64,000 bases of DNA from Rothia nasisuis (GTDB lineage: Bacteria; Actinomycetota; Actinomycetes; Actinomycetales; Micrococcaceae), in the NCBI RefSeq assembly GCF_928381405.1, contig NZ_CAKMSB010000008.1, forward strand, positions 1 to 64,000, written 5' to 3'. A model generated the notes under the pieces. It searched no databases and had not been told where the DNA came from. It saw nothing but the letters and a program-made list of their open reading frames with translations. Of the stretch, positions 1 through 7,279 are shown piece after piece; position 1 is the stretch's first letter; each line of letters begins with the position of its first letter. A program made the translations under genes and the position numbers.

Positions 1-2
1 GT

Positions 3-947
3 GATCCGTGGGGGTTGCGGCCTGCTACGGATGCTGATTTGGCTGCTTATCGTGAGGCTAATCAGGGCGCGCTTGCTGATGCTGGTGATTGGGTTGCTGA
101 TAACTGGGAGTATGTTGCTGCTGGGGCGATGGTGGTTGCTGGTGTGGCGTTGATGGCTACGGGTGTGGGTGGGCCGGTTGGTGGCATGCTGGTCTCTGGT
201 GGTATTTCCATGGGGATGCAGAAGGCGTCGACGGGGTCGGTGGATCCGGTGCAGTTGGCTTTGGATATGGTTCCTGGTGGGCTTCTTGTGCAGGGTTTGG
301 TTGCTTCTGGGTCTGCTGCGTATTCGTATGTGAGGTCTCCTGGGCCGCATAATGTGGCTGGGTTTGTGGGGGATGTTGCGGTTGCTGGTGTGGGGGGTGT
401 GTTGCCGGGGCCGTCGGTGGTGGGTCGGCGTGCGGTGGGTGGTGTTGCTGATGCAGCTGCTGATTCCGGGGGTAGGAGTGCTACTCGGGCTCTGAATGAT
501 AGGGTTTTGGAAGGTGAGGTTCTACCGCCTTCTGGTGCTGTTGTTTCGGTGGGTCAGCGGGCGATTGGGCCTGGGGTGTATGGAACTTTGCCGGAATTGA
601 TGCCTGCTGAGCAGAAATTACAGAACCTGTCTCCTAGCCCTCTTACGTCCTCCCAGATTGATGATTATTTGGGTGGGATGAAGGAGCGTGGGGTTTTCCA
701 TAAATCTAGTAAGTATGAACAATGGAATATGCCTGGTGGAAGTGAAACACTCGATAAAGATTTTACCCACCTAGCTCAGGGCCTAGAATATAGAGAAATA
801 TCAATTAAGGGGCAGAACTCTAGAATCGCTCAATTATCAGATGATACAAAAATAATTCAGAGGCCAAGCAGTGAAGGTAGCCCAACTCTAGAGCTGCAGC
901 GACCTTCTGGAAGTAAAAATCTTAAATTTAGGTACCCAGATGAATAA
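3..947 (+). CDS. C-terminal part of a polymorphic toxin (5' end outside window)
   Basis: The frame is open from the first base of the window, so the N-terminus lies upstream; the TTG at 15 is unlikely to be the true start. Residues about 30-70 after that TTG are a Gly/Ala/Val-rich hydrophobic stretch of the kind found before the tip of actinobacterial polymorphic toxins. The first 600 bases are GC-rich with many T-ending codons. The last 340 or so are AT-rich, marking an exchangeable toxin tip that ends in ELQRPSG...KFRYPDE. The stop overlaps the next gene by 8 bases, the usual toxin-immunity arrangement. The tip is not assigned to a named toxin family. An RNase fold is only a guess from the charged strand-like C-terminus. 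Toxin identity is inferred from architecture and context. Confidence 0.6.
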   Translation, partial: DPWGLRPATDADLAAYREANQGALADAGDWVADNWEYVAAGAMVVAGVALMATGVGGPVGGMLVSGGISMGMQKASTGSVDPVQLALDMVPGGLLVQGLVASGSAAYSYVRSPGPHNVAGFVGDVAVAGVGGVLPGPSVVGRRAVGGVADAAADSGGRSATRALNDRVLEGEVLPPSGAVVSVGQRAIGPGVYGTLPELMPAEQKLQNLSPSPLTSSQIDDYLGGMKERGVFHKSSKYEQWNMPGGSETLDKDFTHLAQGLEYREISIKGQNSRIAQLSDDTKIIQRPSSEGSPTLELQRPSGSKNLKFRYPDE

Positions 948-1485
948 ATATTTTAAATACCAATTTGACCCCCAAGCTATAATCGAAGATTTTAACACCC
1001 TCAATAAAAACTATCTTCTGAAAAACAATTTATTCTGTATACCACAGGTAGCAGACGAATTCCATATAGATGAGAATTTTCTTAAGGGGATGGCCAGAGT
1101 TCTTACTTCCAACCCAACTAAATGTTTCACTGTCATACCATTTTTTGGAGATGGGTTTGAACATGCCGCAGACCCCCTAACTCTAAGCCGCGATGATGTG
1201 GACAAACTTGAAAAGATATTCAGAGAACTTTTTGGGGCGGCAATTTTAATTGTCAACACCGAAAAGGACTTTATACTATTTACTACGTATAATGACTATA
1301 GGCTAGTGGCAGGCAGTTTAAGAAATCTCAAATATTATTTTGAGGGAATTGATTCTGGAGTAAGTAATTTCGAAAACCATTTATCCAAAACCTGCGAGTT
1401 AGCCAAAAATGACATAGGCGCCGCTAATTTTCTAAAACTATTAGAGGTTGCCAAAAGTCAATACATTCTCCCAGAAGAACCGTGA
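940..1485 (+). CDS. Putative immunity protein for the upstream toxin tip
   Basis: The product is 181 residues, AT-rich in codon use, with no signal peptide or membrane segment, so it should be cytoplasmic. Its ATG lies inside the last codons of the upstream toxin gene (8-base overlap), implying translational coupling. That position and the matching base composition are the evidence for an immunity role. The sequence is mixed alpha/beta with acidic and aromatic patches (for example FFGDGFEH near residue 68). I do not recognise a named immunity family. A minus-strand frame at 1011-1259 is a shadow. Confidence 0.55.
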   Translation: MNKYFKYQFDPQAIIEDFNTLNKNYLLKNNLFCIPQVADEFHIDENFLKGMARVLTSNPTKCFTVIPFFGDGFEHAADPLTLSRDDVDKLEKIFRELFGAAILIVNTEKDFILFTTYNDYRLVAGSLRNLKYYFEGIDSGVSNFENHLSKTCELAKNDIGAANFLKLLEVAKSQYILPEEP

Positions 1486-1510
1486 AGGGCTCCTAACATG
1501 ACTGAAGTAG

Positions 1511-1669
1511 ACGGCAGTGTATGGAATAGGTAAACTGCTAACCCCGCAGCTAGACCCTTTGACGTGGAAACAAGTACAAATACCGCGAGACTTCGCTCCC
1601 GATTACCCGGGGCAGACTAGGAGTCAGTATGCGTCAAGTAGGAGCCACATATTATTTGAAGAGGAATAG
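1511..1669 (+). pseudogene. Orphan toxin-tip fragment without a start codon
   Basis: After an in-frame stop at 1508-1510 a frame of 52 codons stays open to TAG at 1667-1669. It has no usable start or ribosome site. It reads like the end of a folded domain (GIGKLLTPQLDPLTWKQ, then PRDFAPDYPGQTR, then ILFEEE). It ends 3 bases before the next gene, which resembles an immunity gene. This is the layout of a displaced toxin C-terminal cassette kept next to its immunity gene in polymorphic toxin loci. The frame is short, so a chance open frame cannot be excluded. Confidence 0.4.
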
Positions 1670-1672
1670 TAA

Positions 1673-2617
1673 ATGAAGAATACTTTGAACCAGAAAATAA
1701 TTCTTGAGAGTTTCCCTTTCACAGTTAAGAAAGTCTTTACTCATCTAAAATCTCGTGTGTTCTATATCAATCTCACCAATCACCATGGCGATATCCTCAC
1801 CTTGTCCTCAAATGATTTGTGGCAAATAGTCACTCCATCCCAAGCTTTTGGGTCCGAATACCATCGCGAGAACCAGGATGACCCTAGAATTGCAAGCTAC
1901 ATAGAAGCATTAGGGGATGCTTGTGATCAACTAGTAGGTACGCAAATTACTAATATTTGTGGCTACCATAATCTTTACGACAATACCTTTATCTTCAGCA
2001 ACGGGTTTATCGTACGATTCATGACAGCAGGCGATGACTGGGTTGGTGAATTAGGAACTAGTGTAAAACTGGAAACTGCTTCTGGCGTAGTGCAAACAGA
2101 ATATAGCTCCCCAAGATACCAACGCTTAGAATACTTTCCTCAGCCTTTAATTACCTCCCCCGAGAACAACCCCTTCGATAGACCACTTAGCCTTATTAAT
2201 CAAGTATTAATTTATGCGATAGGTTCAACCATTACAAATGTTCTTTGTATGCAGAACGATAAACTAGCAGCTGCAGCATATAGCCTATTGATAACATTAC
2301 AAAATGGTTCAGAAATTGTTATTAGTAATGCGTGGACAGTCAACAGTTCCACTGGAGTATGGTGTTCACAACAGGAGTTTCACGAAATTGAGGGGTTAAA
2401 ATACAAAATATGCGCTAAAGAGTACGAGCAAATGGCACGAGAGATGGAAGGGAGAAGCCTTATCGGCTTTGCTGGTCCTGATGACTTATCCCAGCCAACT
2501 TTACTTTTCAGTGATGGTTTAAAAATCGATCAGATAGCTGAGCATTCAATTCAGGGTGCAAAGTTTGCCTATGGTGAGTGGTTAGTTGCGAACGAAGTTG
2601 GCACCTTCAAACGATAA
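1673..2617 (+). CDS. Putative immunity protein made of two related halves
   Basis: The product is 314 residues, AT-rich, with no signal peptide or membrane span. The ATG at 1673 follows GAAGAGGAAT, which contains a plausible ribosome site. The protein looks internally duplicated. The first half has a strand-like INLTNHHGDILTL and later a NGFIVRF-like segment ending in GDDW. The second half has LITLQNGSEIVI and later LLFSDGLKI ending in GEW. The next gene matches one such half. Its place directly after a toxin-tip fragment suggests that it neutralises that lost toxin. I do not recognise the family by name; the immunity role is inferred from context only. Confidence 0.5.
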   Translation: MKNTLNQKIILESFPFTVKKVFTHLKSRVFYINLTNHHGDILTLSSNDLWQIVTPSQAFGSEYHRENQDDPRIASYIEALGDACDQLVGTQITNICGYHNLYDNTFIFSNGFIVRFMTAGDDWVGELGTSVKLETASGVVQTEYSSPRYQRLEYFPQPLITSPENNPFDRPLSLINQVLIYAIGSTITNVLCMQNDKLAAAAYSLLITLQNGSEIVISNAWTVNSSTGVWCSQQEFHEIEGLKYKICAKEYEQMAREMEGRSLIGFAGPDDLSQPTLLFSDGLKIDQIAEHSIQGAKFAYGEWLVANEVGTFKR

Positions 2618-2834
2618 AGAACCACCAGCCTATCCACCCAGGGAAACCACGCTTATTTCTGCCTCCTCTTTGTAAGAAGCTCTATAGCTAACTGCCCCAA
2701 ACACATATCACTAGATCCAGAGTTTGGCGGCCTTGCCTTTAGACCCAGGACAGGGAAAGGGCTGCAGGTTGTGTCCTGATACAGATACTGAGCTTCGGCT
2801 GGTTAATCGTTCCAATACTCTTTTAGGGAGATTG

Positions 2835-3110
2835 ATGAGAAACTTAAAATTAACCCATGACTTCCTCGATACCCATGGGCCTTTTTGGGTTACAGATGTA
2901 CAAAGCTCCATATTTGCAAGTATTGAGATAACCCTCAAAAATAAACAAAGACAGCTTCTGCGATGGTCGTCAACGAATGATTGGGAATTTATTGCACCTC
3001 ACAAAGTTTATACATGGGGTGATGAAGAATGCAATCACGAAATTGAAGAAATTCTAATAGGGACAAAACTAACTGGCGTAAGCGGCTTTCAAAGAGGGTT
3101 ATTCATAAGG
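2835..3110 (+). pseudogene. Truncated relative of the 1673-2617 immunity-like gene
   Basis: The ATG at 2835 follows AGGGAG with good spacing, although the open frame runs back to 2724. About 90 residues match one half of the preceding gene: a strand IEITLKNKQRQLL, then NDWEFIAPHKVY, then ILIGTKLTGVSG. From about base 3100 the frame runs into the end of an insertion sequence and reads proline- and arginine-rich nonsense (PPKTATPRTRRK) to a stop at 3258-3260. The gene therefore seems to have lost its 3' half to the insertion. It could still give a short product, but probably not a functional one. Confidence 0.5.
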
Positions 3111-3715
3111 TCCCACCAGCCACCAAAAACAGCAACCCCCCGCACCAGAAGAAAACACCTGCCCATACGAGCTCAACGGCCGCCTGAACCCAGTATGCAG
3201 AACCCGCCAGCTTTTCACCTGAGCTTTTCCCCCGCTCCACCACCGACCGCAACCGATTGAGCACCCGGTTATTCTTCTTCTGCTCCCGACTAAGCCGCTG
3301 CCCCGGCCTGCGTTTGGTAGGGGTAGCTAGGTTCAAGCCAACATAACCCTTATCAGCCAGAGTCGAAACATCTAGCAGTTGATCTAACCCGTGAGCTTTG
3401 AAGGCATGGGCATCATGTCTGACAGTCCCGTGGTTAAACCCTGCGCGTTTGTGCCTTTCAGAAAAGTTTGTTTTGCCCAGTAAATGTCAGTTTCAGGTCG
3501 GCACTAGGGTGCCATCGACGACGAGGGGTCCAGGTGCTTTCAGGCTCTCTTTCAGGGGTTGGGCCATTGGGGTAAGTACTTTTTCTAGGGCTTTTTCGAT
3601 GGTGCTGATGGTTCGTGAGATCGTCGGTTGTGAGACTTCAAAAAAGTGGGCTAGGGTTTCTTGGGTCATAGTTATAGCCAACCATGCCGCTCGCAAGCTC
3701 CTCGCCTCAACGCTT
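3095..3715 (-). pseudogene. Decayed IS5-like (HTH + DDE) transposase
   Basis: The minus strand encodes a helix-turn-helix segment (MTQETLAHFFEVSQPTIS) followed by the start of the DDE domain (PLVVDGTLVPT). Two in-frame TGA codons where Trp is expected then interrupt it (near 3493 and 3487). The same frame continues as GKTNFSERHKRAGFN and TLADKGYVGLNLATP, up to VVERG near 3240. After that the expected C-terminus (VKSWRVLHTGFRRPLSSY) is in another frame, so a frameshift lies there. The N-terminal 50 or so residues are missing and the end abuts the hairpin-rich spacer. The element is inactive. It appears to have interrupted the immunity-like gene on its left. Confidence 0.7.
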
Positions 3716-3998
3716 CGCTATGCTCGGCGAATAACTTGATTTTCTATTCCGCCCTTTGGCGGAAAATCAGGAAAGGAGCGAGCAAGCTCGCCCCCTCCCC
3801 CGAGACCCGCAAGCGGCAGCCGCACTGAGTCAACCAGCCGCTCGCAGGCTCGCGGACTAACAAAACGAGGAGCTCGCTACGCTCGCAAGCTCCTCGCCCG
3901 AGGCCCGCAAGCGGCAGCCACACTAAGTCAACTAAACCGCTCGCAGGCTCGCGGAATAAACCAAATTTTTATTTCCTCGCTCGCTCGGAAAATTTGGT
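3716..3998. repeat. Hairpin-rich spacer with a 60-base direct repeat
   Basis: No gene is visible. Two near-identical copies of about 60 bases lie at 3801-3860 and 3899-3959 (98-base period, about six differences). Each contains CCCGCAAGCGGCAGCC and later GCTCGCAGGCTCGCGGA. Between them is a palindrome with arms CGAGGAGCT and AGCTCCTCG around 3866-3897. A further hairpin, TTCCGCC-CTTT-GGCGGAA, lies near 3750-3767. The composition is unlike the genes on either side. These are probably extragenic palindromic repeats or remains of a small mobile element. Confidence 0.6.
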
Positions 3999-4003
3999 TT
4001 ATT
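3955..4003 (-). repeat. Hairpin with conserved loop overlapping the guaA stop
   Basis: A perfect 15-base inverted repeat (3955-3969 and 3989-4003; arms AATAAACCAAATTTT / AAAATTTGGTTTATT) encloses a GC-rich loop. It covers the last codons and stop of guaA. On the minus strand the loop region reads CCGAGCGAGCGAGGAAAT. The same loop with one change, but with different pairing arms, occurs twice beyond rlmN (46660-46700 and 46760-46800). It is not a typical intrinsic terminator, because the stem is AT-rich and no U-run follows. Confidence 0.6.
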
Positions 4004-5591
4004 CCCACTCAATCGTTCCCGGAGGCTTTGAAGTTACGTCCAGAACCACTCGGTTCACCTCAGCAACCTCATTGGTAATCCGGTTAGAAATCTTCGCCAG
4101 CAGGTCATAGGGCAAGCGTGACCAGTCAGCAGTCATCGCGTCCTCAGAAGAGACCGGGCGCAACACAATCGGGTGGCCATAAGTGCGGCCATCCCCCTGC
4201 ACACCAACGGAACGGACGTCCGCCAGCAACACCACGGGGCACTGCCAGATCTCCTCGTCCATACCGGCTGCCCTCAGCTCCTCACGCACAATCGCATCAG
4301 CTACACGCAAGGTGCCCAAGTTACGCTCGGTAACCTCACCAATCACACGAATACCCAAGCCAGGGCCTGGGAAGGGCTGGCGGGCAACAATCTTCTCAGG
4401 AACCCCCAGCTCACGGCCAATAGCGCGAACCTCGTCCTTAAAAAGAGTGCGCAGGGGCTCAACCAGCTCAAACTGCAGGTCATCAGGCAGGCCACCCACA
4501 TTATGGTGAGACTTAATATTGGCAGCGCCCTCGCCGCCGCCTGACTCAACCACGTCCGGATAAAGGGTTCCCTGCACCAAGAACTTAATATCAGCGCCGT
4601 CAGCACCAGCCTCTTCAATCAGCTTGCGCTGGGCAGCCTCAAAGGAGCGAATAAACTCGCGGCCAATAGCCTTACGCTTGGCCTCAGGCTCGGTGATACC
4701 CGCCAGAGCACCCAGGAAGCGCTCTGACTCGTCAATAGTCACAACCTTGATACCCATGGTTGAGGCGTAATCCTGCTCCACTTGCTCACGCTCACCCTCT
4801 CGCAGTAGACCGTGGTCAATGAAGAAGCAGGTCAGCTGGTCGCCCACAGCCTTGTGCACCAGGGCCGCAGCAACAGAGGAGTCTACACCGCCAGAGAGCG
4901 CGCAAATCACCTGGTCGTCACCGACCTGCTCACGGATCTTAGCGACCTGCTCATCGATGATATTGCCGGTGGACCAGGTCTTCTCAAGCCCTGCCACACC
5001 GAACAAAAAGTTCTCCAGGGCAACCTGGCCGTAGTCGGAGTGCTTGACCTCGGGGTGCCACTGCACGCCACCAAACTTACGCTTCTCATCCACAAAAGCG
5101 GCAACCGCCGCACCGGGAGTCTGGGCCAGAACCTCAAAGCCTTCGGGAGCCTGCGAAACAGAGTCACCGTGACTCATCCAGACCTTCTGGGTAGCCGGGG
5201 TGCCGGTGAGAAAGGATGAGTTCTCTGCACAAACCACTGCATCGGTCGCACCGTACTCACGCAGGCCAGTTTGAGCCACGGTACCGCCCAGGGTCTGAGC
5301 CATCACCTGAAACCCGTAGCAGATCCCGAATACGGGCACACCTGCCTCAAACAGGGCTGGATCCCCCTTGGGGGCGCCGTCCTCGTATACGGAAGAGGGG
5401 CCACCAGACAGGATAATGGCGGCAGGGTTCTTAGCCAGCATTTTATCGGTGGGCATAGTGTGAGGTACTAGCTCCGAGTAAACGCCGGCTTCTCGGACGC
5501 GGCGGGCGATGAGCTGGGCATACTGGGCACCATAGTCAACGACCAGGACGGGGCGCTCTTCGAGCTCCTCGACGGGGGTGTGAGTAGTCAC
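3999..5591 (-). CDS. guaA: GMP synthase (glutamine-hydrolysing)
   Basis: Converts XMP to GMP with ATP and glutamine, the last step of guanine nucleotide synthesis in the cytoplasm. The product is 530 residues, typical of the family. The N-terminal class I glutamine amidotransferase domain has the nucleophile Cys91 in GICYGFQ and the His/Glu pair in VQWHPEV. The ATP-pyrophosphatase domain has the loop SGGVDSS near residue 235. The C-terminal dimerisation domain ends in the family signature KPPGTIEWE. The start is GTG at 5591 with AAAGG upstream. The stop lies inside a 15-base inverted repeat. guaB and guaB3 lie a few kilobases upstream on the same strand. Confidence 0.97.
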   Translation of the reverse strand: MTTHTPVEELEERPVLVVDYGAQYAQLIARRVREAGVYSELVPHTMPTDKMLAKNPAAIILSGGPSSVYEDGAPKGDPALFEAGVPVFGICYGFQVMAQTLGGTVAQTGLREYGATDAVVCAENSSFLTGTPATQKVWMSHGDSVSQAPEGFEVLAQTPGAAVAAFVDEKRKFGGVQWHPEVKHSDYGQVALENFLFGVAGLEKTWSTGNIIDEQVAKIREQVGDDQVICALSGGVDSSVAAALVHKAVGDQLTCFFIDHGLLREGEREQVEQDYASTMGIKVVTIDESERFLGALAGITEPEAKRKAIGREFIRSFEAAQRKLIEEAGADGADIKFLVQGTLYPDVVESGGGEGAANIKSHHNVGGLPDDLQFELVEPLRTLFKDEVRAIGRELGVPEKIVARQPFPGPGLGIRVIGEVTERNLGTLRVADAIVREELRAAGMDEEIWQCPVVLLADVRSVGVQGDGRTYGHPIVLRPVSSEDAMTADWSRLPYDLLAKISNRITNEVAEVNRVVLDVTSKPPGTIEWE

Positions 5592-5701
5592 AGGTATTTA
5601 CCTTTTCGTTGGGTCACGTACCCGGTAGCAGGTCACAAGGACGCTGCCACCCGGGCCTGGAGGGGATTTTGAGTTCTATTCTAGTGGAGTCTCTCACGGC
5701 T

Positions 5702-6253
5702 TTAATAGCGTTTGGTGGCCTGAGGGTTAGCTTCAAGCAGGGCCAGGGTTTCGGCGTAGATACGACGCTCGACGATGAAGGAAAGGAAGGGCACAACACC
5801 GCCCAGGGCCATGACAATGAGCTGGGGTAGGCGCCAGCGCATGAGCAGCCACAGGCGGAAGCAGGAGAAGAGGTAAACCACGTAGAACCAGCCGTGAATA
5901 ATCAGAATCCAGGTGGAGATGTTCACACCACCGTGCAGGTTGCCGGTTTCACGGTTGAGCCAGCCCAGGGCTACGGTATGACCGGTTTGTGCATCAGTAC
6001 CGCCAGCGACCAGGTCGTGGCCAAAGATATAGCGGGTCACCATTTCGGTCACGAGCAGGAGCAGGAAGGTACCCGAAATCCAGGCGCACCACTTGTAAAA
6101 GGTCAGAGCGCCACGAATTTGGGCTTCGGTTCCGCCAAATTTTTTTCGCACAGTGAAGCCGGTCTGGGTCTTAGTTTCATCAGTACCGCTAGCTAGCGTG
6201 ACCTTTTTACCGTCGGTTCGTTCGGTGGGGCGGGGGGTTATGTTCTCACTCAC
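5702..6253 (-). CDS. DUF3817 integral membrane protein
   Basis: A 183-residue protein with a charged, polar N-terminus (about 40 residues) and three hydrophobic segments: FYKWCAWISGTFLLLL, then WILIIHGWFYVVYLFSC, then LIVMALGGVVPFLSFI. The spacing and the basic end ERRIYAE match the DUF3817 (YdzA-like) family, which is common beside guaA in actinobacteria. Its function is not established. It sits 110 bases upstream of guaA and 60 downstream of the SURF1 gene, all on the same strand, so co-transcription is likely. Confidence 0.85.
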   Translation of the reverse strand: MSENITPRPTERTDGKKVTLASGTDETKTQTGFTVRKKFGGTEAQIRGALTFYKWCAWISGTFLLLLVTEMVTRYIFGHDLVAGGTDAQTGHTVALGWLNRETGNLHGGVNISTWILIIHGWFYVVYLFSCFRLWLLMRWRLPQLIVMALGGVVPFLSFIVERRIYAETLALLEANPQATKRY

Positions 6254-6313
6254 TGTTAGGGTTCTCTTTTCAGGGGTTGCTGGTGGATGTTCTACAAGGA
6301 CGCTACTGTACGC

Positions 6314-7270
6314 CTAGGTGCCGGGCGGCAAGCGGCTGCCGCTAGCGTCCTTAATCTCATCAAAAAAATAGTAGGCCTGGTCAGCTGGGTCAAAGTAATA
6401 GGGGCGGCCGGTGGCTTCATCAACCCAGTACTCACCCTCGTATTCAAAGTAGAGGGTGGGGTCTTCTGCCTTCTCAACTGAGTCTTTGAGCATACGCCAC
6501 CAGAGGTAGAGCGCAAATCCTGCGAAGACCAGCCACTCTAGCGCGTAGAAGATATTGAGCCAGTCGACAGAGTCGTCAGTGTACTGGGTAGCACGAATGG
6601 GCTGCAGGGTGCCGCTCTGCTCCAGCAGGCTGGCGTTCTCGGCAATGGTTCCTTGACCGGTGAGGGGGGTTGCTCCGTGGGTTTCTGAGTCGGCAGTGAG
6701 TATACCGTTGTAGAGGGCGGCGTTCCAGGTGTTGGTCAGGTAGGAGGAGTTAGCCGAGGCCAGCATGCGGTCATGGTTACGGTTCTCGTCCGTGATCAGG
6801 TCGGAGGTCAAAGGTGGGTCATTACCCACCAGCCGCCCGGCGACCGTCACGGTGCCCCCGGGCTCGGCGGGTAGCTCGGGGGTGGGAGTCCAGCCGCGGA
6901 CCACAGCAATACCTCGCGGCCCCTCCCCCAGATTGGTCACTACGGTGCTCTCGCCGTCGGGAACGAAAAGGGAGATAACCCAAAACCCCTCCTGCCCGCC
7001 GTGGAGTTTCTCCTGCACCAGGTAGGAGGAGCCAGGGAGGTAGGAGCCGGTTGCCTCAATCACCGTGTCAACCTCAGTGGCGTCGAGGCTGTCATGAGCC
7101 TTGAGCACCTGGCTGTAGGGGCGCACCACGTCCTTAGCAGGGTCAGCAGTCAGCTGCCCCAGAGTAGAGGCGTTGAGTTGCCACTTGCTGAGCGCCACAA
7201 AACCACTGGCCAGGGCCAGCACCAGCAGGAGCCCTAGCAGCCAGCGGGGGGTGAGAGCGGTTTTCAGCAC
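6314..7270 (-). CDS. SURF1-family membrane protein
   Basis: A 318-residue protein with one membrane span near the N-terminus (WLLGLLLVLALASGFVAL, followed by KWQ as in SURF1 proteins) and one near the C-terminus (IFYALEWLVFAGFALYLWW). The loop between them would be extracytoplasmic. It contains VVRGWTP, which corresponds to the conserved RGW segment. SURF1 proteins assist cytochrome c oxidase assembly, so a role in respiratory aa3 oxidase biogenesis is likely. The gene begins 9 bases after guaB3. After the second span comes an acidic, aromatic C-terminal tail (EDPTLYFEYEGEYW). Confidence 0.85.
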   Translation of the reverse strand: MLKTALTPRWLLGLLLVLALASGFVALSKWQLNASTLGQLTADPAKDVVRPYSQVLKAHDSLDATEVDTVIEATGSYLPGSSYLVQEKLHGGQEGFWVISLFVPDGESTVVTNLGEGPRGIAVVRGWTPTPELPAEPGGTVTVAGRLVGNDPPLTSDLITDENRNHDRMLASANSSYLTNTWNAALYNGILTADSETHGATPLTGQGTIAENASLLEQSGTLQPIRATQYTDDSVDWLNIFYALEWLVFAGFALYLWWRMLKDSVEKAEDPTLYFEYEGEYWVDEATGRPYYFDPADQAYYFFDEIKDASGSRLPPGT

Positions 7271-7279
7271 TGAAGCGAC

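Noticed and set aside
2714-2779. A short frame before the 2835 gene (DPEFGGLAFRPRTGKG) that could be a second orphan toxin tip
   Set aside because: Only about 21 convincing codons, open from the preceding gene's stop by chance-sized length; too little to call.
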